Position numbers and translations under genes: made by a program. The notes beneath the pieces were generated by a model, which was not told the origin of the DNA, ran no database searches, and saw only the letters and a list, made by a program, of their open reading frames with translations. From Parapedobacter tibetensis (GTDB taxonomy: Bacteria; Bacteroidota; Bacteroidia; Sphingobacteriales; Sphingobacteriaceae), in the NCBI RefSeq assembly GCF_024643205.1, contig NZ_JAMKQJ010000017.1, positions 55,913 to 119,912 of the forward strand: a DNA stretch of 64,000 bases, read 5' to 3'. Positions 44,758 to 53,290 of the stretch are shown here, in pieces; within the stretch, counting starts at the first letter, position 1, and each line of letters starts with the position of its first letter.

Positions 44758-45474
44758 GAAGCTATACACATCCTTACTGTCATTTCCTGGATAGGTGCCA
44801 CTATAGCCATCCAGCTCATCATCCAAGGAAAAGTTGAGCTGACCACAGATGATCAAATTCCATATATAAGAATCAAGGAGATTGGGTTTCAGGCTATGGA
44901 GTGGGAGTTCCAATCCAACATTGGTGCTCATGATATAACTGAGTCCATAATCCTTCCCTTGATGGGTTGGCGACACACTACTACTTCCGTTTGAATTGGT
45001 ATATCCGGCCCTGTCGTTGTCCCATTGCAGACTATAAACCGCCCCTACCCCTGCTCCTGCATATACGCTGTTGACCACACGCTTGCCATACGATTGGCGG
45101 TACTCAATCCGCCGCAGGTGGTCGTCTTGGAGGTATTTAAACGGTTGGAAATTGACCCCGATGATAGCGGCATGGAAGAGGTTGGTACTTCTGCGGCGCA
45201 AGCCATCAACGCTAGCATTGTCTTCTCCCCGCAATAAGCCTTCCTGCAACTCCAGTCCTATACTTACTCCATGGGTGAGAAAATAATTCCCCCTTAAGTA
45301 TACTCCCCCACCAAGTTGCCGATTATCCAAATCGCCATAGAGTTGGGTAGCGCCCAATCCCGCCGTAACCGAGTAACGGAAATACGGAATGGGTGATTCA
45401 TTTCCAAATTGGGCTTTTGTAAGAAGGGGGAAGGTTAGGATGCAGAAAATAATATACGGACAGTTTCTTCTCAT
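44728..45474 (-). CDS. Outer-membrane beta-barrel protein, PorT/DUF6089-like
   Basis: The 248-residue protein has a signal peptide (IIFCILTFPLLTKAQ), then alternating hydrophobic strands such as YSVTAGLGATQLYGDL, HGVSIGLELQEGLLRG and YAGAGVGAVYSLQW, ending in YSFLTIGVNLRF with a terminal Phe, the usual BamA signal. It is likely a small barrel of eight to ten strands. Its role is unknown. The gene overlaps the convergent HEAT-like gene by 30 bp. Confidence 0.75.
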   Translation of the reverse strand: MRRNCPYIIFCILTFPLLTKAQFGNESPIPYFRYSVTAGLGATQLYGDLDNRQLGGGVYLRGNYFLTHGVSIGLELQEGLLRGEDNASVDGLRRRSTNLFHAAIIGVNFQPFKYLQDDHLRRIEYRQSYGKRVVNSVYAGAGVGAVYSLQWDNDRAGYTNSNGSSSVSPTHQGKDYGLSYIMSTNVGLELPLHSLKPNLLDSYIWNLIICGQLNFSLDDELDGYSGTYPGNDSKDVYSFLTIGVNLRF

Positions 45475-45575
45475 CGTTACAGTGTAAGGGTATGTGGTTA
45501 ATTACCAAAGCAATCACCCATCAATACTTATACCAGTTTTCAGCTTTTTATAAAAAAATAAATGGATACCCCCAA

Positions 45576-46598
45576 TTAAAACAAGGTATTTCCCTTCGAA
45601 TGACTGGTTTTTCCTAAATGTTTGTATGCTAATTCGGTGCATTCTCTCCCCCGGGAAGTTCGCATCAGGTAACCTTCCTGTATAAGAAAAGGTTCATATA
45701 CTTCCTCAATAGTACCTTCATCTTCCCCAACGGCCGTAGCGATGGTTTTGACACCGACCGGCCCGCCCTTGAATTTGTCAATGATGGTGGTCAATATCCG
45801 GTTATCCATTTCATCCAAGCCGTGTTCATCCACATTTAGGGCATTCAACGCATATTGAGCAATAGGGATATCAATTTTTCCATCGCCCTTTATCTGGGCA
45901 AAATCACGTGTGCGTCGTAGTAAGGCATTCGCTATTCGGGGTGTTCCCCTACTCCTGCGGGCAATTTCAAAAGCCCCTTCGTCTGTAATGGGGGTACGGA
46001 GAATCTCGGCCGACCGGAGCACGATGGTAGTAAGTAGCTTGGCATCATAGTATTCCAACCTTGCATTGATGCCAAATCTTGCCCGAAGCGGCGCTGTGAG
46101 CAATCCTGAGCGGGTGGTGGCTCCCACCAAGGTAAACGGATTGAGCGTAATTTGTACTGACCGTGCATTAGGCCCGGTTTCAAGCATGATATCAATCTTG
46201 AAATCTTCCATAGCCGAGTATAGGTATTCTTCGACCACCGGACTTAGACGGTGTATTTCGTCGATAAAGAGAATGTCCCCTTCTCCTAAGTTGGTCAATA
46301 GTCCCGCTAGATCGCCAGGCTTATCCAATACCGGGCCAGAGGTGATTTTGATTCCTGCCCCCATTTCATTGGCGATGATGTATGAAAGTGTAGTCTTGCC
46401 GAGGCCTGGTGGGCCATGAAGCAATACATGATCCAACGCTTCACCCCGTAATTTGGCCGCCTGCACAAATACCCTGAGATTTGCCAAGATTTTTTGCTGC
46501 CCAGTGAAATCTTCAAATACCTGTGGGCGTAGCACTTTCTCCAGCTCACGCTCAGTATTAGATAACCTTTCGGGATTGGGATCCAAATGTTCGTTCAT
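45576..46598 (-). CDS. ruvB: Holliday junction branch migration DNA helicase RuvB
   Basis: The 340-residue AAA+ motor drives branch migration with RuvA. It carries LRPQVFEDFTGQ at the start, Walker A HGPPGLGKTT near residue 63, Walker B ILFIDEIHRLSP, sensor LVGATTRSGLLTAPLRARFG, and a C-terminal winged helix (LMRTSRGRECTELAYKHLG). Length is normal. Downstream on the same strand stands a GT2 gene after a 77-bp repeat-rich spacer (reading order POT, GT2, ruvB is not implied, since all are minus strand and ruvB lies first). Confidence 0.97.
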   Translation of the reverse strand: MNEHLDPNPERLSNTERELEKVLRPQVFEDFTGQQKILANLRVFVQAAKLRGEALDHVLLHGPPGLGKTTLSYIIANEMGAGIKITSGPVLDKPGDLAGLLTNLGEGDILFIDEIHRLSPVVEEYLYSAMEDFKIDIMLETGPNARSVQITLNPFTLVGATTRSGLLTAPLRARFGINARLEYYDAKLLTTIVLRSAEILRTPITDEGAFEIARRSRGTPRIANALLRRTRDFAQIKGDGKIDIPIAQYALNALNVDEHGLDEMDNRILTTIIDKFKGGPVGVKTIATAVGEDEGTIEEVYEPFLIQEGYLMRTSRGRECTELAYKHLGKTSHSKGNTLF

Positions 46599-46675
46599 TT
46601 TTTCTGCTTGCTGATGCGCGAAATTGCTTACCTGCTGATTCGTCTATTCGCCAATTTGCCAATCCACGAATCAAC

Positions 46676-47404
46676 CTATCTTTTATATTTCCTAAACCAA
46701 CTACTCACCTTCATCTGTATTACGCCAAAAAAGGCTTCCCTGAAAATATGCGTACTCATCTTAGATGTGCCTTCCGTGCGGTCCGTAAAGATAATCGGTA
46801 TCTCTACCACATGGAATCCATACTTGATGGTCGTGAATTTCATTTCGATTTGGAACGCATATCCTACGAACCTTATTCGATCAAGCGATATGGTTTCCAG
46901 CACGTTACGTTTATAGCATACAAAACCTGCTGTCGTATCCCTTACGGCTATCCCCGTGATCCATCGCACATATGCCGAAGCAAAGTATGACATCAACACC
47001 CTACTCATTGGCCAGTTGACCACATTCACACCTTTGATGTACCGCGACCCAATGGCCATGTCTGCACCAGACGCACAGGCATTGCGGAGTCGCGGCAAAT
47101 CATCAGGGTTATGCGAAAAATCCGCATCCATCTCGAAAATGTATTCATATTTCTTCGCAACACACCAGTGAAACCCATGGATATAAGCGGTACCTAAACC
47201 TAATTTGTCTCTCCGCTCCTCCAAAAATAATTGGCCAGGAAATTCCTCCTGTAATCGATTCACAATAGCTCCGGTACCATCGGGTGAACTATCGTCTACC
47301 ACCAGTACATGAAAAGGTTCGGCTTGCGAAAACACCTTTCGGATAATCTTTTCAATGTTTTCTTTTTCATTGTATGTAGGGATGATAACGATACTGTCTG
47401 ACAC
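46676..47404 (-). CDS. GT2 polyprenol-phosphate mannosyl/glycosyltransferase
   Basis: The 242-residue enzyme resembles dolichol-phosphate mannose synthase: SIVIIPTYNEKENIEKII at the start, VVDDSSPDGTGAIVN, RDKLGLGTAYIHGF, the metal-binding DADFSHNPDDLPRL, and AIGSRYIKGV. It has no C-terminal membrane anchor. It would load a sugar onto a polyprenyl phosphate at the inner membrane for envelope glycan or protein glycosylation. The sugar is not decidable from sequence. Confidence 0.92.
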   Translation of the reverse strand: MSDSIVIIPTYNEKENIEKIIRKVFSQAEPFHVLVVDDSSPDGTGAIVNRLQEEFPGQLFLEERRDKLGLGTAYIHGFHWCVAKKYEYIFEMDADFSHNPDDLPRLRNACASGADMAIGSRYIKGVNVVNWPMSRVLMSYFASAYVRWITGIAVRDTTAGFVCYKRNVLETISLDRIRFVGYAFQIEMKFTTIKYGFHVVEIPIIFTDRTEGTSKMSTHIFREAFFGVIQMKVSSWFRKYKR

Positions 47405-47462
47405 TGCCGATTATAATTTGTCGGGTAAAGGTAACGAATATAAGCAAAAGGTTGAATACAAA

Positions 47463-47496
47463 AATACCGTTACAGTATGTAGACTGTAACGGTATT
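47463..47496 (-). terminator. Terminator of the POT transporter gene
   Basis: AATACCGTTACAGT (47463-47476) and ACTGTAACGGTATT (47483-47496) form a perfect 14-bp stem with a 6-base loop. On the minus strand it is followed by TTTTT, so it ends the transcript of the gene at 47517-49121. Confidence 0.9.
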
Positions 47497-47516
47497 CCAA
47501 GCATCACTGCAATACG

Positions 47517-49121
47517 CTAGTGGATACCGTGCATCATACGCCTCAACAATGGAGAAACCGCAATAAGTATCAATCCTGCAATACCGGGTATGACTGCAAA
47601 AATTAAGAAGAAGGTCGAGAGGGAATATGCTTCGCTAATTTTATCAATAAGGCTTCCCGACATACCTGCCAACCAGTTTGCGATCGCGGTGCATAGAAAC
47701 CATATGCCAAAAATCAGCCCAACGAACTTTTTGGGAGAAAGTTTGCTCATATACGATAATCCAACAGGTGATACACATAACTCACCGGACGTGTGGAAAA
47801 AATAAGCAAGTATCAGCCAAATCATACTTACTTGAGCTGTCGCCGCGCCTTGGGGAATATCCCTGCTCCCATAAGCTAGAGCTGCGAAGCCGATACCTAA
47901 AAGGACAAGGCCAATCGCAAATTTTATCGGTCCGGTTGGGTTAAACACCTTTTCCCAAACTTTGCTAAATGGCGCAGCCAGTGTAATTATAAAAAAAGAA
48001 TTAAGGATTTGAAACCACGATGCAGCTACTTCAGTTTCCAATGCATAAAATTCGCGTTGGACTTTCCAGATGCCTAAAACCCAAATCACGACGAAGCTTA
48101 ACGCGGTGAAGAATATGGATAATGGATATTCGGAAAAAATTTTCTTCGCCAGCGAAAAAAGCACCCACGAAACAATCAGCAACGGAAAAATTGTCAAGGC
48201 AGCGTCCACCCACTTGAAGGTAAGCGCAGTATTTCCCATCAATACGCGTTCCGTATAATCTTTCGCGAAAATGTTCATGGATCCGCCGGCCTGCTCAAAG
48301 GCCATCCAAAAGAAAATACTTGATAAGGAGAGTACGAAGATGACAATCAGCCTGTCTCTAACCACATGATGAGGCAGGCCCTTTACTTCCACATCATCAT
48401 CCAGGCTGCTTGCAGCATCTCCTGTTTCCTCGCGTTTAAGCGTTTCTTTGGGTGATTCGCCCAACACCCCGAAAATACGCTGCGCAAAATAAAACTGAAG
48501 CATCCCGAAAAACATGAAAACACCAGCCAATCCAAAACCATAGTGCCATCCTATTTTCTCACCGATATATCCGCAGAGCAGCATACCGAGGAATGCACCA
48601 GCATTGATACCCATATAAAAAATGGTATAGGCAGCATCCTTCTTCTTGCTATTGTCCGGATAAAGTTGCCCAACGATAGAAGAAATATTCGGTTTGAACA
48701 GGCCGTTGCCCAAAATCATGAGCGCTAGCCCCATATAGAAAAAGCTCGTCCCTACCGTTTCCAACGCCATGGACGCATGGCCAAGTGTCATGATTAATGC
48801 CCCCAGGATGACCGCCTTACGGTATCCCGTTAGTCGATCTGCGATAAACCCACCGATAAGCGGCGTGAGGTAAACCAAGCCGGTATACCAACCATACAAC
48901 TGCATGGCATCTTCCCGTGACCATTCCCACCCCCCGCTACTCAGCTCGGACACCAAAAAAAGTGTTAAGAGCGCTCGCATGCCGTAGTAACTGAACCGCT
49001 CCCACATCTCCGTGAAAAACAGCACGAACAACCCTACTGGATGCTCAAATATAGACTTAGTACTTACCCTGTTCTTAATGAGGTGTTCGTTCAATTGTTC
49101 ATCTTGTTGTATTTGTTGCAT
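47517..49121 (-). CDS. POT-family proton-dependent oligopeptide transporter
   Basis: The 534-residue inner-membrane protein has about 14 membrane segments. It shows the POT start FTEMWERFSYYGMRALL (the ExxER-type proton motif), GGFIADRLTGYRKAV, and the PTR2 signature area GNGLFKPNISSIVGQLY with FYMGINAGAF. Such proteins import di- and tripeptides with protons. The ATG at 49121 is well placed. It has its own terminator. It is not part of the xylan locus and should not be read as a sugar transporter. Confidence 0.95.
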   Translation of the reverse strand: MQQIQQDEQLNEHLIKNRVSTKSIFEHPVGLFVLFFTEMWERFSYYGMRALLTLFLVSELSSGGWEWSREDAMQLYGWYTGLVYLTPLIGGFIADRLTGYRKAVILGALIMTLGHASMALETVGTSFFYMGLALMILGNGLFKPNISSIVGQLYPDNSKKKDAAYTIFYMGINAGAFLGMLLCGYIGEKIGWHYGFGLAGVFMFFGMLQFYFAQRIFGVLGESPKETLKREETGDAASSLDDDVEVKGLPHHVVRDRLIVIFVLSLSSIFFWMAFEQAGGSMNIFAKDYTERVLMGNTALTFKWVDAALTIFPLLIVSWVLFSLAKKIFSEYPLSIFFTALSFVVIWVLGIWKVQREFYALETEVAASWFQILNSFFIITLAAPFSKVWEKVFNPTGPIKFAIGLVLLGIGFAALAYGSRDIPQGAATAQVSMIWLILAYFFHTSGELCVSPVGLSYMSKLSPKKFVGLIFGIWFLCTAIANWLAGMSGSLIDKISEAYSLSTFFLIFAVIPGIAGLILIAVSPLLRRMMHGIH

Positions 49122-49241
49122 AATACGATATTAGGTGTTATTATCTAAATGGTCTCTGTTAAGGCCTAAGCTGCAAATAAAACAAACTTTTTGGGATTTT
49201 TCCTGAAAGTTATTGAAAATAATAGTCTATCAAATCGGTAT

Positions 49242-50150
49242 TTATTGTGGGGGAAGGCCACTTTTCGGATGGTTTGAAGGTTTTCTTGGATCATTATACT
49301 GTTCATCCTTTGAATCGGGTAGATTCATCAATGGTATATCCGAAACAAGTACCAGCCTGCCTTTTTCCAATTTCCAGGCATCGTAGGTCATATCCGGTCC
49401 ATACTGCTCGTACTGTTCTTTGTATCGGACATCGGCAGGCGCCAAGTGGTCCATCACAATTCGGTGTTCCAATGTATCATAGTCGAGATGCATACTGGCC
49501 TGTCTATTATACCGATATATCATACGGGTATTTTGCCCAGTATCACCGCCTTCAAAGATGGATTTGCCCAGTCGCGCACTATCGCTCCCTATATGCAGCA
49601 CCTCGATTACCTTCTGCGTCATGTTCGGCGTATATCCTTTCCAGCCAAGTAACACATAGTCATTACCAAGTGGGATTATGCGGTAGTACTGGGCACCGTA
49701 CCATTCACTGCTAGCGGTAATCGCCATTTCAGGCGCCTTCATTTCATAGGTCTTGTCCAGCAGCGGATACATCTTGAGGCGGCCATCTGTTGTGTTTAAC
49801 TGGATGGTTCCATAATAAAGGAAGGAGCCATCATTCAGTTGGATATGCCAGGAGAATATCCTGAATTTGTCATCAGGAGATTTGAGAATAGAGACCATAT
49901 CTACGGAATCAAACGGAAAGGAATAGGAATGCGGTGTTTGCAAGGCTGACACCAAGGTTTTGACAAAAGTGAAATTGGCTTTCAGCCGTTCTGGTTCACT
50001 GGGTTCATTATACATGATATGCCCCAATTTTACGAGGCTGTCTTGAAGTATATGAACTTCCCCGCGATTATCCACCTGCCCATTGGCATAGAGCACCGTA
50101 ACACATGCAAATAATACCGTGGAATGAATCCGTCGCATCAATATACCCAT
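49242..50150 (-). CDS. Secreted protein of unknown function
   Basis: The 302-residue protein has a signal peptide (STVLFACVTVLYANGQ), with starts possible at 50150 or 50138. The body is soluble with beta-rich segments such as FRIFSWHIQLNDGSFLYYG, YYRIIPLGNDYVLLGWKGY and a Pro-rich end (PSNHPKSGLPPQ). I know such periplasmic proteins only as conserved hypotheticals in Bacteroidota. It lies 52 bp after the thiolase stop, with a 14-bp repeat unit between, and may be cotranscribed with it. Confidence 0.7.
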   Translation of the reverse strand: MGILMRRIHSTVLFACVTVLYANGQVDNRGEVHILQDSLVKLGHIMYNEPSEPERLKANFTFVKTLVSALQTPHSYSFPFDSVDMVSILKSPDDKFRIFSWHIQLNDGSFLYYGTIQLNTTDGRLKMYPLLDKTYEMKAPEMAITASSEWYGAQYYRIIPLGNDYVLLGWKGYTPNMTQKVIEVLHIGSDSARLGKSIFEGGDTGQNTRMIYRYNRQASMHLDYDTLEHRIVMDHLAPADVRYKEQYEQYGPDMTYDAWKLEKGRLVLVSDIPLMNLPDSKDEQYNDPRKPSNHPKSGLPPQ

Positions 50151-50185
50151 TTCTCTCTAGACTGTATGCATATCGGGCATCTCGT

Positions 50186-50199
50186 AAATCTAAAATCGT
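50186..50199. repeat. Single copy of the 14-bp AAATCTAAAATCGT repeat
   Basis: One full unit, followed by AAATCATCC, lies between the thiolase stop and the downstream gene. The same unit occurs in triplicate at 54610-54651. Confidence 0.75.
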
Positions 50200-50202
50200 A
50201 AA

Positions 50203-51381
50203 TCATCCCATCCTTTCCACCACCAAGGCACTCGCCCCTCCCCCGCCGTTGCAAATACCGACCACACCAATCCGGCCATTGTTTTGTGCTAACACGGAAA
50301 GCAAGGTCACCACGATACGTGCGCCCGAGGCACCCAATGGATGGCCAAGGGAAACTGCACCGCCATTGATGTTGACCTTATCCGGCGATAATCCTAACGC
50401 TTGGTTATTGGCGATGGATACCACCGAAAAGGCTTCGTTTATCTCATAGAAATCCACTTCATCGGCGCCAATGCCCGCATGTTGCAATGCACGGGGGATT
50501 GCTTTGGATGGGGCCGTGGTAAACCATTCGGGAGCCTGCTGCGCATCCCCATATCCACGTATACGCGCCAAAGGCTGTAGCCCCAACTCCTTGAGTTTCG
50601 CTTCGCTTACTAATACCAATGCCGCGGCCCCATCGTTGAGCGTAGAGGCATTGGCAGCCGTGACCGTTCCATCCTTTTTGAACACAGGCTTTAGATCCAG
50701 TATTTTATCGAATTTCACGGCGTGAATTTCTTCGTCCTCACCTACTAATGTCACCTCTCCCTTTCGGCCCTTGATTTCCACGGGGATAATTTCACCGGCA
50801 AACTTGCCTGACTGCTGCGCGGCCTGCGACCGCTTGTAGGACTCGATGGCATAGGCATCCTGCTCATCTCGACCAATGCCACATTCCGAGGCACAAAGTT
50901 CTGCCGCTGAACCCATGTGATAGTCATTGTACACATCCCAAAGCCCATCTTTCACCAGTCCATCCGTCACTGCACCATGCCCAAGCCGATAGCCCGTCCG
51001 CGCCTTATCCAAGTAATATGGCACATTGCTCATGCTTTCCATACCACCGGCCACCACGATGTCATTTATGCCCAACGCGATACCCTGAGCCGCCAACATG
51101 ATTGCTTTCGCACCAGATGCACATACTTTATTCACCGTTGTTGCAGGGATATCGGGCAATCCGGCAAACTTAGCTGCCTGCGTGGCGGGTGCCTGTCCCA
51201 AGCTAGCCGATAATACATTGCCAAAATAAACTTCCTGAATATGATCAGCAGAAAACCCGGTACGACGTACTGCTTCCCGGATTGCAATCCCGCCCAATTG
51301 GGTAGCAGACAAGGTCGATAGGCTGCCCCCGAAACTTCCGATGGGTGTCCTTACAGCCGAAACAATATATACTTCTTGCAT
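50203..51381 (-). CDS. Acetyl-CoA C-acetyltransferase (thiolase)
   Basis: The 392-residue cytoplasmic enzyme condenses two acetyl-CoA to acetoacetyl-CoA or cleaves 3-ketoacyl-CoA. It carries the active-site Cys in VNKVCASGAKAIM near residue 88, NEAFSVVS with a catalytic-site Asn, NGGAVSLGHPLGASGARIV with the His, and CNGGGGASAL with the second Cys. The short-chain biosynthetic type is favoured by length, but direction cannot be read. It is divergent from the metal ABC operon. Confidence 0.95.
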   Translation of the reverse strand: MQEVYIVSAVRTPIGSFGGSLSTLSATQLGGIAIREAVRRTGFSADHIQEVYFGNVLSASLGQAPATQAAKFAGLPDIPATTVNKVCASGAKAIMLAAQGIALGINDIVVAGGMESMSNVPYYLDKARTGYRLGHGAVTDGLVKDGLWDVYNDYHMGSAAELCASECGIGRDEQDAYAIESYKRSQAAQQSGKFAGEIIPVEIKGRKGEVTLVGEDEEIHAVKFDKILDLKPVFKKDGTVTAANASTLNDGAAALVLVSEAKLKELGLQPLARIRGYGDAQQAPEWFTTAPSKAIPRALQHAGIGADEVDFYEINEAFSVVSIANNQALGLSPDKVNINGGAVSLGHPLGASGARIVVTLLSVLAQNNGRIGVVGICNGGGGASALVVERMG

Positions 51382-51464
51382 AAGAATCCTAATTGATTAG
51401 ACAATTCAAAGGTATGAAAATAACCCCATACTCCCGAATAGTTAAAAATAACTTACAAAAAATG

Positions 51465-51492
51465 TTAGATTAGTCTAAATTTTGTATTTTTG
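51465..51492 (+). promoter_or_regulatory. DtxR/MntR-type operator and -7 element of the metal ABC operon
   Basis: TTAGATTAGTCTAA (51465-51478) has arms TTAGA/TCTAA and is close to the DtxR-family box TTAGGTTAGCCTAA. TATTTTTG (51485-51492) fits the -7 consensus and lies 9 bp before the ATG at 51501, so the mRNA leader would be very short. The operator covers the -33 area. Confidence 0.72.
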
Positions 51493-51500
51493 CTTTTGAT

Positions 51501-52412
51501 ATGGAGAGAATTTGTTATTTCCTTACTATCGTATGGCTATTCGGTTGCCTATCCTGTCGACCACCATTGAGCAGCAACGTACCTGAAGGGAAACCTCATA
51601 TATTGGCTACCACAGGAATGATAGCCGACATGCTTCGCCATATCACAGGAGATTCGGCCATTGTAGAAGCCATCATGGGTCCCGGTGTCGATCCGCATTT
51701 ATATAAGGCCAGCCAAGGCGATTTGCGCAAAATACTGGATGCAGATTACCTATTTTACAATGGGCTACACCTCGAGGGTAAACTGGGTCGTATCCTTGAA
51801 AAGCAGCAACGGGTCAAACCCGTGATTGCGCTGGGCGATGGGCTTCCGGATTTGATTGAAGTGACGGAAAACACCTATGACCCCCATATCTGGTTTGATG
51901 TATCGCTTTGGAAGGCGGCCACGGCCGGTGCAGTGGCGCAATTGGTTAAGCTCGATAGTAAGCATGCCGTTTATTACGAAGCTAATGCCTATGCATACAT
52001 GACCCAATTGGATTCACTGGATAACTGGGTACGTTCACGCATCAATACCATACCTGAGGAAAAAAGAGTGCTCATTACAGCCCATGATGCCTTCAGCTAC
52101 TTTGGCCGCGCATACGGCATTGAGGTAAGGGGATTGCAAGGCATTTCCACCCTCTCGGAATTTGGGTTACGGGATGTATCCGGTTTGGTTGATTACATCG
52201 TGGCACACCAGATTCCGGCAGTATTTGTCGAAAGTTCGGTATCAGACAGGTCATTGAAAGCCGTATTGGCTGGTGTAAACGAGCGTGGAGGCCGTGTACG
52301 TATCGGAGGAAACCTGTTTTCAGATGCCATGGGCAAACCGGATACCCCTGAAGGCACTTATATTGGCATGGTAAAATATAATGTCAACACGATTGTGGAG
52401 GCACTAAAATAA
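51501..52412 (+). CDS. Manganese/zinc ABC transporter, substrate-binding lipoprotein
   Basis: The 303-residue protein of the TroA/MntA/ZnuA cluster has a lipobox (LFGCLSC). Metal ligands are visible: His in GPGVDPHLYKASQGD, His in YDPHIWFDV, His in ITAHDAFSYFG, and Asp in LFSDAMG. The absence of a His-rich loop and the ending DTPEGTYIGMVKYNV favour the manganese type over zinc, which is inference. It starts the operon just behind a DtxR-like operator and is separated from the ATPase gene by a hairpin repeat. Confidence 0.93.
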   Translation: MERICYFLTIVWLFGCLSCRPPLSSNVPEGKPHILATTGMIADMLRHITGDSAIVEAIMGPGVDPHLYKASQGDLRKILDADYLFYNGLHLEGKLGRILEKQQRVKPVIALGDGLPDLIEVTENTYDPHIWFDVSLWKAATAGAVAQLVKLDSKHAVYYEANAYAYMTQLDSLDNWVRSRINTIPEEKRVLITAHDAFSYFGRAYGIEVRGLQGISTLSEFGLRDVSGLVDYIVAHQIPAVFVESSVSDRSLKAVLAGVNERGGRVRIGGNLFSDAMGKPDTPEGTYIGMVKYNVNTIVEALK

Positions 52413-52415
52413 TTA

Positions 52416-52464
52416 GAACGCTGATGATACAGATTAAACAGCCCATCCCGTGTCATCTGCGTTC
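52416..52464. repeat. Imperfect hairpin repeat inside the metal ABC operon
   Basis: GAACGCTGATGATAC (52416-52430) pairs with GTGTCATCTGCGTTC (52450-52464) with two mismatches. Words such as GTGTCATCTGCGTTC recur as intergenic repeats in Bacteroidota genomes in my memory. Within an operon it may set the ratio of binding protein to transporter subunits. Confidence 0.65.
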
Positions 52465-52483
52465 CATTTAAAAAAATCGAGCT

Positions 52484-53272
52484 ATGATTATACATGCAAA
52501 AGAACCGGTATTGGAGGTACATGACCTTACCGTAAGTTATTCACGCAAACCCGTGCTTTGGGGTATTGATTTCACCCTTCCATCAGGCTGTATAGCGGGT
52601 GTTGTTGGACCCAATGGGGCGGGCAAATCCACTTTACTTAAAACAATCATGGGGCTGATACCACCTTCGAGTGGATATGTCAAACTCTTTGGGCACCCCT
52701 TGGAAGAGGTGAGACATCGTGTAAGCTATGTGCCGCAACGCGAATCAGTCGACTGGGACTTTCCGGTTTCCGTATTGGATGTGGTACTGATGGGCCGCTA
52801 TGGTAAGATGGGACTGCTACGCAATCCAGACCGGCAGGATAAAGCCATGGCCATGGACTGCCTGGATAAAATGGGGATGTCAGCATTTGCAAAAAGACAA
52901 ATATCCCAGTTATCGGGTGGGCAGCAGCAGCGTGTTTTTCTAGCCAGGGCATTGGCACAAGAGGCCGATATCTACTTCATGGACGAACCTTTTGCCGGCG
53001 TGGACGCGGCTACCGAACAAGCCATCATCACTTTGCTTCGGGACATGGCAGCTGCCAACAAAACCATTATCGTAGTGCATCATGATTTACAGTCGGCACG
53101 CGATTATTTCGACTGGATTATCTTGCTCAATATGCGCTTAGTGGCTGGCGGACCGACGGGCGAGGTCTTTACGGATGAAATGATACAACAAGCCTATGGA
53201 GGTAGGCTAAATTTACTGGCGCAAGTGGGTGACATGATGGAAAAACGGGCTTTCCCCACTAGAGAACCCTAA
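52484..53272 (+). CDS. Manganese/zinc ABC transporter, ATP-binding protein
   Basis: The 262-residue ATPase carries Walker A GPNGAGKSTL near residue 44, the Q-loop YVPQRESVDWDFPVSV (typical of metal ABC ATPases), the signature LSGGQQQRVFLARALAQ, Walker B IYFMDEPFAGVD and the switch HHDLQ. It powers the two membrane subunits encoded next. The intergenic distance to the fused permease is 18 bp. Confidence 0.96.
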   Translation: MIIHAKEPVLEVHDLTVSYSRKPVLWGIDFTLPSGCIAGVVGPNGAGKSTLLKTIMGLIPPSSGYVKLFGHPLEEVRHRVSYVPQRESVDWDFPVSVLDVVLMGRYGKMGLLRNPDRQDKAMAMDCLDKMGMSAFAKRQISQLSGGQQQRVFLARALAQEADIYFMDEPFAGVDAATEQAIITLLRDMAAANKTIIVVHHDLQSARDYFDWIILLNMRLVAGGPTGEVFTDEMIQQAYGGRLNLLAQVGDMMEKRAFPTREP

Positions 53273-53290
53273 TTAAATCGTGATGGAGCC

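Noticed and set aside
47517..49121. POT transporter as the missing xylo-oligosaccharide importer
   Set aside because: It carries peptide-transporter signatures, lies away from the xylan genes and has no site 1 or site 2 operator.
49247..49714. 155-codon plus-strand frame antisense to the secreted protein gene
   Set aside because: No start context, no domain, and it is fully covered by a gene with a clear signal peptide.
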